Positions 1 to 5,425 of a DNA stretch of 7,295 nt are shown here, one piece after another. The notes under the pieces were generated by a model that did no database searches, was not told the origin of the DNA, and worked only from the letters and a program-made list of their open reading frames with translations. The first letter of the stretch is position 1, and every line of letters begins with the position of its first letter. The translations under genes and the position numbers were made by a program. The DNA is taken from NCBI GenBank assembly GCA_900551195.1, contig URVD01000090.1, forward strand, positions 1 to 7,295, given 5' to 3'. This DNA is from an uncultured Collinsella sp. GTDB lineage: Bacteria > Actinomycetota > Coriobacteriia > Coriobacteriales > Coriobacteriaceae.

Positions 1-1354
1 TAAACATCTCTATAAGCAGGATATCGCCGGCTCTAAGGCGCATGCCAAGATGCTGGCGGCCCAGGGCATCATCAGTGCCGAGGACGAGCAGGCGATTGCC
101 GAGGGCCTGACCGGAATCGAACAGGATATCGATGCCGGCAACTTCACCTTCGATATCAACGATGAGGACATTCATATGTCCGTCGAGAGCGAGTTGACGC
201 GTCGCATCGGCGAGGCCGGTAAGCGCTTGCATACCGGGCGTTCGCGCAACGACCAGGTGGCGACTGATACGCGTCTGGGCGTCAAGGCGCTGGCCAAGGA
301 GCTCATGGAGGCCAATCTTGAGCTGCGCCATGTGCTGGTGGATGCGGCCAAGAAGTACGACAAGGTGATTCTGCCGGGCTACACGCACATGCAGCATGCT
401 CAGCCCGTGCTGCTGTCGCATCATCTGCTGGCGTATTCCTGGATGTTCGCGCGCGACTTTACACGCTTGAAGGCCGCCTTTGATGCCGCCGACAACTGCC
501 CGCTGGGCGCTGCCGCGCTTGCCGGTACGAGCTATCCGCTCGATCGTCAGATGACGGCTGCCGAACTTGGCTTTGCGGGTGTGATTCCCAACTCGCTCGA
601 TGCGGTTTCCGACCGTGATTTCCTGCTCGATCTGCATTATGCCGGCTCCGTCATGGCCATGCACCTGTCGCGTCTTTCCGAGGAGATTGTGCTGTGGTCG
701 AGCTCCGAATTTGGCTTTATCACGCTTTCCGACTCGTACTCCACTGGCTCGTCCATCATGCCGCAGAAGAAGAATCCCGACTTTGCCGAGCTTATCCGCG
801 GCAAGAGTGGCCGAGTCTATGGCAACCTGGTGCAGTTGCTCGTGACCATGAAGGGGCTGCCGCTGGCCTATAACAAGGACTTACAGGAGGACAAGGAGGG
901 TGCGCTCGATACCGCTCACACGCTCATGCAGTGCCTGTCCGTTATGGCCGGAATGATTTCGACTTGGACCGTCAACGAGGATGCCATGGCGCGCGAGTGC
1001 GGCGTGGGGCACCTTGCCGCCACCGATGTTGCCGATTATCTGGCTAAGCGTGGTCTGCCGTTCCGCGAGGCGCATGCCGTGGTGGGCCATCTGGTCCTGA
1101 TGTGTGAGAAGCGCGGCTGCAATCTTGAGGACCTGCCGTTTGAGGTATTCCAGGAGGCAAGCCCGCTCTTTGAGCGCGATATTACCGAGGCGCTCGACAT
1201 CCCGTCGATTGTCGCCGCGCGCACGACCGAGGGCGGTACCGCTCCTGCCGCTGTTGCCGTGCAGCTTGAGCGTGCCGAGGCACAGCTCGTGGCCGACGAG
1301 GGTGTGTTTGGATCGCTGACCAAGGTCGTCGAGATGGGTCACGGGGCAAAGTAG
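1..1354 (+). CDS. argH: Argininosuccinate lyase, 5'-truncated by the window edge
   Basis: This enzyme splits argininosuccinate into arginine and fumarate, the last step of arginine biosynthesis, in the cytosol; the family works as a homotetramer. The reading frame is already open at base 2 and reads KHLYKQDIAGSKAHAKML, a typical ArgH N-terminal stretch that lies about 25-35 residues into the protein, so the true start is outside the window and the ATG at 50 is internal. About 450 residues are visible. Family motifs seen in order are TGRSRNDQVATD (about 233-268), GYTHMQHAQPV (about 377-409) with the conserved Thr-His pair, and the fumarase/aspartase superfamily signature GSSIMPQKKNP (746-778) with its mobile-loop catalytic serine. 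The C-terminus is intact and ends in TAG, followed by a terminator. argG often precedes argH in bacteria, but that part is not visible here. Confidence 0.97.
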   Translation, partial: KHLYKQDIAGSKAHAKMLAAQGIISAEDEQAIAEGLTGIEQDIDAGNFTFDINDEDIHMSVESELTRRIGEAGKRLHTGRSRNDQVATDTRLGVKALAKELMEANLELRHVLVDAAKKYDKVILPGYTHMQHAQPVLLSHHLLAYSWMFARDFTRLKAAFDAADNCPLGAAALAGTSYPLDRQMTAAELGFAGVIPNSLDAVSDRDFLLDLHYAGSVMAMHLSRLSEEIVLWSSSEFGFITLSDSYSTGSSIMPQKKNPDFAELIRGKSGRVYGNLVQLLVTMKGLPLAYNKDLQEDKEGALDTAHTLMQCLSVMAGMISTWTVNEDAMARECGVGHLAATDVADYLAKRGLPFREAHAVVGHLVLMCEKRGCNLEDLPFEVFQEASPLFERDITEALDIPSIVAARTTEGGTAPAAVAVQLERAEAQLVADEGVFGSLTKVVEMGHGAK

Positions 1355-1404
1355 AGGTTTGGCTGAAGCCGTTTTGGCCATGTATTGATAAATCGGTTTT
1401 GCTT

Positions 1405-1441
1405 TACGGACGTCTGCTGATGTGGGCGTCCGTATTTTGTT
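1405..1441 (+). terminator. Rho-independent terminator of argH
   Basis: Bases 1405-1414 (TACGGACGTC) pair with 1425-1434 (GGGCGTCCGTA region), including one G-U pair, around a 10-base loop. The stem is followed directly by TTTTGTT. It lies about 50 bases after the argH stop, so argH ends its transcript here and ndk is transcribed separately. Confidence 0.8.
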
Positions 1442-1640
1442 GCTATGGGGGAGGGGCTTGTCGAGAACTTCTGTAGGACCTTTGGGCAGGTTGTGAAGGG
1501 GGTACGTTTGCGGGTGGCAACCGACCGCCTGCTCTGTTCGATGCGGTTGATGGGCGGTCGGATGGTACTCTAATCGGGCTGCGAAACAGAAGTGACACAT
1601 ATGGAGCGCTTTAATAAATTGTATCGTTTCAATAGGCAGC
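1442..1640. other. Intergenic region with inverted repeats, no gene recognised
   Basis: No convincing protein gene lies here. The most notable element is a perfect 9-base inverted repeat, CCGACCGCC (1521-1529) and GGCGGTCGG (1553-1561), with a 23-base loop and no T-tract after it. A smaller nested structure lies upstream: CTTC/GAAG (1468-1471 with 1495-1498) enclosing ACCT/AGGT (1478-1481 with 1488-1491). From about 1600 the sequence becomes AT-rich towards the ndk promoter. The region could hold an untranslated RNA or a regulatory structure, but nothing matches a family I can name. Confidence 0.5.
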
Positions 1641-1646
1641 TTTTTG

Positions 1647-1675
1647 TTTAACTGCAGCTAAAACTCTGTTACGAT
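1647..1675 (+). promoter_or_regulatory. Probable ndk promoter with extended -10
   Basis: A TGtTACGAT extended -10 (TG at 1667-1668, hexamer 1670-1675) lies 17 bases after a weak -35-like TTTAAC (1647-1652). Transcription would begin near 1682, giving a leader of about 57 bases before the ndk ATG. The -35 match is poor, which is common for extended -10 promoters. Confidence 0.5.
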
Positions 1676-1738
1676 GCAGTCCAGGCGGGTGCCGGAATGG
1701 GACTTGGGCACGCGCGAACCTACTTGAAAGGCTACCTT

Positions 1739-2143
1739 ATGGCTATCGAGAAGACCTTCATCATGATTAAGCCCGACGCTGTGCGCGACCGCAAGATCGG
1801 CGAGATCGTTGCTCGCATTGAGCGCAGCGGCCTTGTCATCGAGCGCATGGAGATGACCACGCTCGAGCGCGCTACCGTCGAGGAGCACTACGCCCACTTG
1901 GCAGACAAGCCCTTCTTTGGCGGTCTGTGCGACTTTATGACGAGCGGTCCGGTCGTCAAGATGGTCGTTTCCGGTCTCTCCGCTGTTTCCAAGATGCGCA
2001 CCCTTATGGGCGCTACCAACCCGCTTGATGCTGCTCCTGGCACCATCCGCGGTGACTTTGCCGTCGATGTCAACGCCAACGTGATCCACGGCTCCGACTG
2101 CCTGGAGAACGCCGAGATCGAGATCAAGCGCTTCTTTGGCTAA
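1739..2143 (+). CDS. ndk: Nucleoside diphosphate kinase
   Basis: Transfers the terminal phosphate from an NTP to an NDP through a phosphohistidine intermediate, balancing cytosolic nucleotide pools. The 134-residue protein is a single compact NDK domain, at the short end of the family range. The phosphorylated histidine is His117 in NVIHGSD. The other conserved nucleotide-binding and active-site positions are all present: Lys11, Tyr51, Phe59, Arg87, Thr93, Arg104, Asn114, Ser119 and Glu128. The ATG at 1739 is chosen because GAAAGG (1726-1731) sits 7 bases upstream and MAIEKTF matches the usual NDK N-terminus. An in-frame ATG at 1697 would add 14 residues that do not fit the family. The gene appears monocistronic, with its own promoter and a downstream terminator. 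Its mature size suggests no fusion or truncation. Confidence 0.97.
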   Translation: MAIEKTFIMIKPDAVRDRKIGEIVARIERSGLVIERMEMTTLERATVEEHYAHLADKPFFGGLCDFMTSGPVVKMVVSGLSAVSKMRTLMGATNPLDAAPGTIRGDFAVDVNANVIHGSDCLENAEIEIKRFFG

Positions 2144-2145
2144 AC

Positions 2146-2167
2146 CAGCTTTGACTCCTTAAAGCTG
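2146..2167 (+). other. Hairpin just after the ndk stop codon
   Basis: CAGCTTT (2146-2152) pairs perfectly with AAAGCTG (2161-2167) around an 8-base loop, three bases after the ndk TAA. No T-run follows, so it is more likely a 3'-end stabilising structure or chance than a terminator. Confidence 0.4.
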
Positions 2168-2183
2168 TTAGCGTGTGGCTTGG

Positions 2184-2217
2184 GCGCCGCGGAACTTCAT
2201 CCGCTGCGCTCTTTTTA
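2184..2217 (+). terminator. Probable rho-independent terminator of ndk
   Basis: GCGCcGCGG (2184-2192) pairs with CCGCtGCGC (2201-2209), with a single C/T mismatch in the stem and an 8-base loop. The sequence TCTTTTTA follows, with five T at 2212-2216. The position is about 40 bases after the ndk stop. Confidence 0.7.
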
Positions 2218-2236
2218 TTCAAAAAGCTACTAAGAA

Positions 2237-2271
2237 GGGGCCCGCTCGGACATGTGTTCTGAGCGGGCCCC
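2237..2271 (-). terminator. Strong hairpin ending rpiB, possibly bidirectional
   Basis: GGGGCCCGCTC (2237-2247) pairs perfectly with GAGCGGGCCCC (2261-2271). The stem can grow to 14 pairs (2237-2250 with 2258-2271), leaving a 7-base loop. Read on the minus strand it follows the rpiB stop by about 27 bases and is followed by TTCTTA, a modest U-rich tail. On the plus strand no T-run follows, so rpiB is the likelier user, with ndk readthrough a secondary target. Confidence 0.65.
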
Positions 2272-2298
2272 TGCTGTTAGCTTGTGGCACTGAATGGT

Positions 2299-2766
2299 TT
2301 AGGCTTCGTCGACGATCTTAAGGCCGCGCGTGTGATCGATCTCGTTGAGGAGGTTAACGCGACGCTCGTGACGACCACCCTCAAACTCGGCGTCGAGCCA
2401 CTCGTCGACAATCATCTTGGCGAGCTCGGAGCCCACGACGCGGGCGCCAAAGGCGAGCACGTTGGTATTGTTGTGCATGCGGGAGAGCTTGGCGCTGAAG
2501 GGCTCGGAGCACACAACGGCACGTACGCCCTCGACCTTGTTGGCAGCCAGGCTAATTCCGACACCGGTGCCGCAGATGAGGATGCCCAGGTCGACGTCGC
2601 CGTTAGCCACAGCCTTACCCACCTTGTAACCGGCGATGGGGTAGTCAAAGCTCTCGGAGGTGTCGGTGCCAAAGTTCACGACCTCGCAGCCGCGCTCCTT
2701 CAAGTGCTCGGAGATGATGTTCTTGAGCTCGACGGCGGCGTGGTCGTTACCGATACCGATCTTCAT
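2299..2766 (-). CDS. rpiB: Ribose-5-phosphate isomerase B (RpiB/LacAB family)
   Basis: Interconverts ribulose-5-phosphate and ribose-5-phosphate in the non-oxidative pentose phosphate pathway, in the cytosol; the family forms dimers. The 155-residue protein covers the whole RpiB/LacAB/TIGR00689-type fold and is of usual length. It begins MKIGIGNDHAA, with the Asp8-His9 pair typical of the phosphate and sugar site. The catalytic cysteine is Cys65 in GILICGTGVGISLAANK, next to Thr67, and the ring-opening histidine is His98 in SRMHNNTNVLAFGAR. A purine-rich GAGAGGAA (minus strand, 2780-2773) precedes the ATG by 6 bases. The Cys-bearing motif fits RpiB rather than LacA. Substrate choice between ribose and a related sugar such as allose phosphate cannot be settled from sequence. 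It is divergent from the desulfidase gene and convergent with ndk. Confidence 0.95.
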   Translation of the reverse strand: MKIGIGNDHAAVELKNIISEHLKERGCEVVNFGTDTSESFDYPIAGYKVGKAVANGDVDLGILICGTGVGISLAANKVEGVRAVVCSEPFSAKLSRMHNNTNVLAFGARVVGSELAKMIVDEWLDAEFEGGRHERRVNLLNEIDHTRGLKIVDEA

Positions 2767-2826
2767 GGATGGTTCCTCTCTGGTCTGTGCGGCGCAAATG
2801 CTAAAGGTTTTACCGCGTTCGACTGC

Positions 2827-2832
2827 ATGATA
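2827..2832 (-). promoter_or_regulatory. Candidate -10 for rpiB
   Basis: The minus strand reads TATCAT here, five of six matches to the -10 consensus and about 60 bases upstream of the rpiB start. No good -35 sits at the right distance. A TTGACC lies further up (2872-2867) but pairs only with a poor -10. Treat this as a candidate. Confidence 0.3.
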
Positions 2833-2847
2833 GCGCGACTTTTGCGT

Positions 2848-2878
2848 AAACGCTTGGGCGTTTTTTGGTCAAACGCTT
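2848..2878. repeat. Twin AAACGCTT repeats in the divergent promoter region
   Basis: The octamer AAACGCTT occurs at 2848-2855 and again at 2871-2878, 23 bases apart. The first copy also forms a small inverted repeat with GCGTTT at 2858-2863. Repeats of this kind between divergent genes can be operator half-sites, but no regulator gene is in the window and the match could be chance. Confidence 0.35.
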
Positions 2879-2971
2879 TAGCTTGCAACAAGACCGGTTT
2901 CCCATGAATAATTCCGCCAGTTTGCGGTTGAGCGCCGTCCGCCGGAACGAAGGTTGCGGTTTTTGATGCAT

Positions 2972-2980
2972 TGTTATCAA
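2972..2980 (+). promoter_or_regulatory. Candidate extended -10 for the desulfidase gene
   Basis: TGtTATCAA provides a TG extension (2972-2973) and a -10-like hexamer (2975-2980). The nearest -35-like element, TTGCGG (2954-2959), is only 15 bases away. The start site would fall near 2987, giving a leader of about 50 bases. This is weak evidence from sequence alone. Confidence 0.35.
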
Positions 2981-3035
2981 ATAAAGGAGCTAACTTTTTT
3001 GAGAGCCCAGCCCGTTATGCAAGCAGGAGATACCT

Positions 3036-4355
3036 ATGCCCACCGATTCCATCCGTGATGCCGCGTTTTGCGATGTTTTGAACCGCGAACTTGTTTGTGC
3101 GCTCGGCTGCACCGAGCCCATTGCCGTTGCCTATGCAGCGGCGCTGGCGAGCCAGACGCTCGGTTGCGAACCCGATCATATGGATGTTGCCTGCTCGGGC
3201 AACATCATCAAGAACGTCAAGAGCGTGACCGTGCCCAACTCGGGCGGTATGCACGGTATTGAGGCCGCGGCCGTGCTGGGTGCCGTGGGCGGCGACGCTA
3301 AGAGCGCACTCGAGGTGCTCGAGAGCGTTAACGATGAAGACCGCGCTCGCGTGGCCGAGCTCCTCGCCGATGCCGGTTACTGCGATGTGTCGCTTGTCGA
3401 GGGTGTGCCCAACCTCTACATCAAGGTGACTGCCACGGCCGGGGGCCATACCGCAGTCGTCGAGATCACCGACCACCACACCAATGTCACGTGCCATACG
3501 CTCGACGGTATTCCGGTATGCGGCAAGTCGGCGGGGGAGTGTGCCGCCTGCGCCGAGCGCGTTGTGGCCGAGCGTGAGGCAGATAGCGCTGACACGCCCA
3601 TGTCGATTGAGTCCATCATCGACTTTATCGAGGACGGCGACATCGATGGTGCCCGCGCTGCCGTTGAGCGTCAGATTGAGCTGAACGGTGCGATCAGTGC
3701 CGAGGGTCTCGCGCACGCTTGGGGTGCCGAGGTGGGCCGTACACTGTTGGGCGCTCGCGCCGATGACGTCGCCTGCCGTGCCCGTGCCCGTGCAGCCGCC
3801 GGGTCCGACGCCCGCATGAACGGCTGCGCGCTGCCGGTCGCTATTGTGTGCGGCTCGGGCAATCAGGGTATTACCTGCGCACTGCCCGTTATGGAGTATG
3901 CCGAGTACCTGCGCTGCGACCACGAGCGCCTGGTGCGCGCCGTGATGCTGTCCGATCTTATCGCCGTGCATATCAAGAGCTATATCGGTGCGCTCTCGGC
4001 GTTTTGCGGTGCTATTTGCGCCGCGTGCGGCGCCGGCGCCGCGATTACCTGGCTGTGCGGTGGCACGCGCGAGCAGATTGGCGCGACGGTCTCGAATACG
4101 CTCGGTAACGTGGGCGGCATCGTGTGCGATGGCGCCAAGGCGAGCTGCGCCGCCAAGATTTCCGCTGCCGTCGATGCGGCAATTCTGGGTCACGATATGG
4201 CCATGCAGGGTCGCGGCTTTCGCGCCGGCGAGGGCCTGATCCAGGATACCGTCGAGCAGACAATCGCCAGCATGGGCTACGTAGGCCGCGTGGGCATGAA
4301 GGACACCGACGTCGAGATCCTCAACATCATGATCGGCAAAACCCAAGTGTGCTAG
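3036..4355 (+). CDS. cyuA: L-cysteine desulfidase, CyuA/UPF0597 family (iron-sulfur enzyme)
   Basis: The 439-residue protein matches the UPF0597/CyuA (YhaM) family, whose characterised members break L-cysteine into pyruvate, ammonia and sulfide with a [4Fe-4S] cluster. The family is related to the alpha chain of iron-sulfur L-serine dehydratase. Motifs seen are ALGCTEPIAVAYAAA (Cys25), a CSGNIIKN stretch (53-60), VPNSGGMHGIEAA (67-79), MNGCALPVAIVCGSGNQGIT (261-280), a Cys-rich AFCGAICAACGAGAA (322-336), and CDGAKASCAAKI (364-375). Cys25 and some of the Cys in the C-terminal half are the likely cluster ligands. The protein has 22 cysteines in all. There is no signal peptide or membrane segment, so it should be cytosolic. 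The ATG at 3036 has AGGAG (3025-3029) at 6 bases, and an in-frame stop at 3000-3002 leaves no earlier start. The stop overlaps the convergent HAD gene. Serine dehydratase activity is the main alternative; the symbol follows family membership. Confidence 0.85.
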   Translation: MPTDSIRDAAFCDVLNRELVCALGCTEPIAVAYAAALASQTLGCEPDHMDVACSGNIIKNVKSVTVPNSGGMHGIEAAAVLGAVGGDAKSALEVLESVNDEDRARVAELLADAGYCDVSLVEGVPNLYIKVTATAGGHTAVVEITDHHTNVTCHTLDGIPVCGKSAGECAACAERVVAEREADSADTPMSIESIIDFIEDGDIDGARAAVERQIELNGAISAEGLAHAWGAEVGRTLLGARADDVACRARARAAAGSDARMNGCALPVAIVCGSGNQGITCALPVMEYAEYLRCDHERLVRAVMLSDLIAVHIKSYIGALSAFCGAICAACGAGAAITWLCGGTREQIGATVSNTLGNVGGIVCDGAKASCAAKISAAVDAAILGHDMAMQGRGFRAGEGLIQDTVEQTIASMGYVGRVGMKDTDVEILNIMIGKTQVC

Positions 4356-5110
4356 GACAGTTCGTCGGCTACTTGGTGTTCGTAGAAGGCTTCGATTACG
4401 GCGTTAAAGTCGCGGGCGAAGTCTTCCATGGTTCCACGCCAGGTGGCACGTCCCGGTTTTCCCTGGCCAACATAGGCAGTTTGAATGCCGCAATCGGGGG
4501 ACGGGAAGTCGCGCTTGGGATCGTTGCCCACCATAAGGACCTCGTGCGGCTCGAGCCCCATCACCTGAAGCTGCTCTAGATAGTAGGTGGCATCGGGCTT
4601 GCAGCGGGTGGTGTTTCCCATGTGCGTGACGAGCTCAAAGGGAACATCGGCCAGGTCGCCCCAGCCCATGCGGCACTCGATGGCCCCTTGGGGAAAGCTG
4701 GGGTTGGTAAAGAGCGCGCAACGCAGTCCAGCGTCCTGTACGGCCTGGAGCGCGGCGTGCGCGCCCGGCATAGCGTGGGCGTTAATGACCTCGTCGTTCT
4801 TGTACGGAAGAATTTCGCGGTCATAGTAGGTAAACGCCTCGTAGATGAGGGGATCGGAGAGGCAGATCCCGCATCGGCGCTCGACCTCTTCTTGGTAAAA
4901 CTCAAGATTGGTGCGGTTGTCCGTGCCGCTGCGGCGATTGGCGTTGAGGTCGACCAGGATGGTGCCGAGGCGCGCCATCGTGCCACCGCGGCTGCGGCGC
5001 CCGATATCCGCGAGCATCGAAGAGACATCCTTAAAATAGCGGAGGATGAACGCGTTGAGGTTGATGCTGAGAAGCGTTTCGTCCATATCGAAAACGACTG
5101 CTTTGAGCAC
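4352..5110 (-). CDS. HAD-superfamily hydrolase (phosphatase-like)
   Basis: A 252-residue cytosolic HAD-type hydrolase, probably a Mg-dependent small-molecule phosphatase. All four HAD motifs are present. Motif I is FDMDETL, with nucleophile Asp8 and acid/base Asp10. Motif II is the Thr135 of LFTNPS. Motif III is the Lys171 of RCKPD. Motif IV is MVGNDPKRDF, with Asp197 and Asp201. A helical cap of about 110 residues between motifs I and II resembles the C1 cap of phosphoglycolate-phosphatase-like members. The GTG at 5110 is chosen because AGAAAGG lies about 7 bases upstream and it puts motif I at residue 8, as is normal. The frame stays open to an ATG at 5281 (57 extra residues) and has another at 5218, but neither has a well-spaced ribosome binding site. 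The substrate cannot be told from sequence. The gene ends tail to tail with the desulfidase gene. Confidence 0.9.
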   Translation of the reverse strand: MLKAVVFDMDETLLSINLNAFILRYFKDVSSMLADIGRRSRGGTMARLGTILVDLNANRRSGTDNRTNLEFYQEEVERRCGICLSDPLIYEAFTYYDREILPYKNDEVINAHAMPGAHAALQAVQDAGLRCALFTNPSFPQGAIECRMGWGDLADVPFELVTHMGNTTRCKPDATYYLEQLQVMGLEPHEVLMVGNDPKRDFPSPDCGIQTAYVGQGKPGRATWRGTMEDFARDFNAVIEAFYEHQVADELS

Positions 5111-5396
5111 GCGGGCACCTTTCTCGAAAAATCGATCTAGAATCGTTGGCTCCGGATACTTTACCCCAAAGCCGAATGCCTGGCTGGTTATCGTCAAGTT
5201 GCGGAGACGTGTGTTCATAAGATTACGAAAAAGTCTCCACACGAGTAAAAAATCGCAGTTCACGCTTGAAATCGAACTCATTTCCCCGTAACCTATACGA
5301 ACGTGATTGCATAAGCGTCACATTAGTATCTGTCGGCTCCCGAGTGTTCCTAAACGTTGTGTGCTTGTCGCACCCTTCTGTAGGTCCTAGCAATCG
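5111..5396. other. Upstream region shared by the HAD gene and rpsA
   Basis: This stretch must hold the promoters for both flanking genes, but none is clear. A mediocre plus-strand candidate is TTGAAA (5266-5271) with TAACCT (5289-5294) at 17 bases. Another is TTACGA (5223-5228) with TAAAAA (5246-5251) at 17 bases. On the minus strand, GTGACG (5324-5319 region) with TATAGG at 18 bases is possible. A small GTGC/GCAC hairpin lies at 5361-5373. If rpsA starts from the first candidate, its leader would be over 120 bases long, which leaves room for translational control. Confidence 0.45.
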
Positions 5397-5421
5397 GGGC
5401 CCCGTAGTTCGAAAGGGGTCC
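5397..5421 (+). promoter_or_regulatory. rpsA leader hairpin covering the ribosome binding site
   Basis: GGGCCCC (5397-5403) can pair with GGGGTCC (5415-5421), six Watson-Crick pairs and one G-U, around an 11-base loop. The 3' arm contains the GGGG of the rpsA Shine-Dalgarno sequence GAAAGGGG (5411-5418), which sits 7 bases before the TTG start. The structure would hide the ribosome binding site when folded. S1 is known to repress its own mRNA in E. coli by binding the leader; a similar loop here is inference. Confidence 0.5.
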
Positions 5422-5425
5422 ACCT

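Noticed and set aside
1510..1530. A T-box-like string GGGTGGCAACCG
   Set aside because: It has one extra base relative to the T-box core. No stem I, specifier loop or T-run terminator is visible, and ndk is not a T-box-controlled gene.
881..1600. A 239-codon minus-strand frame across the argH end and the following gap
   Set aside because: It is mostly antisense to conserved argH sequence and crosses the argH terminator, with no recognisable domain.
1601..1651. A 16-codon frame (ATG at 1601, TAA at 1649-1651) before the ndk promoter
   Set aside because: It has no good ribosome binding site, is very short, and overlaps the proposed -35 region of ndk.
2284..2907. A 207-codon plus-strand frame opposite rpiB
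   Set aside because: It is codon-aligned with rpiB and simply reflects its codon bias. rpiB itself has a clear catalytic motif set and start site.
3015..4346. A 443-codon open frame on the minus strand opposite the desulfidase gene
   Set aside because: It has the same codon-aligned register as the clear family member on the plus strand, low-complexity His/Ala/Gly-rich content and no supporting ribosome binding site.
5111..5281. A 57-residue N-terminal extension of the HAD protein from the ATG at 5281
   Set aside because: HAD motif I normally lies within the first dozen residues. The GTG at 5110 has a well-placed ribosome binding site, while the ATG codons at 5281 and 5218 do not.
1468..5388. 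The near-repeat CTTCTGTAGGwCCT in two gaps (1468-1481 and 5375-5388)
   Set aside because: It matches 13 of 14 bases, but several pairs this similar are expected by chance in a window this size, and the contexts differ.
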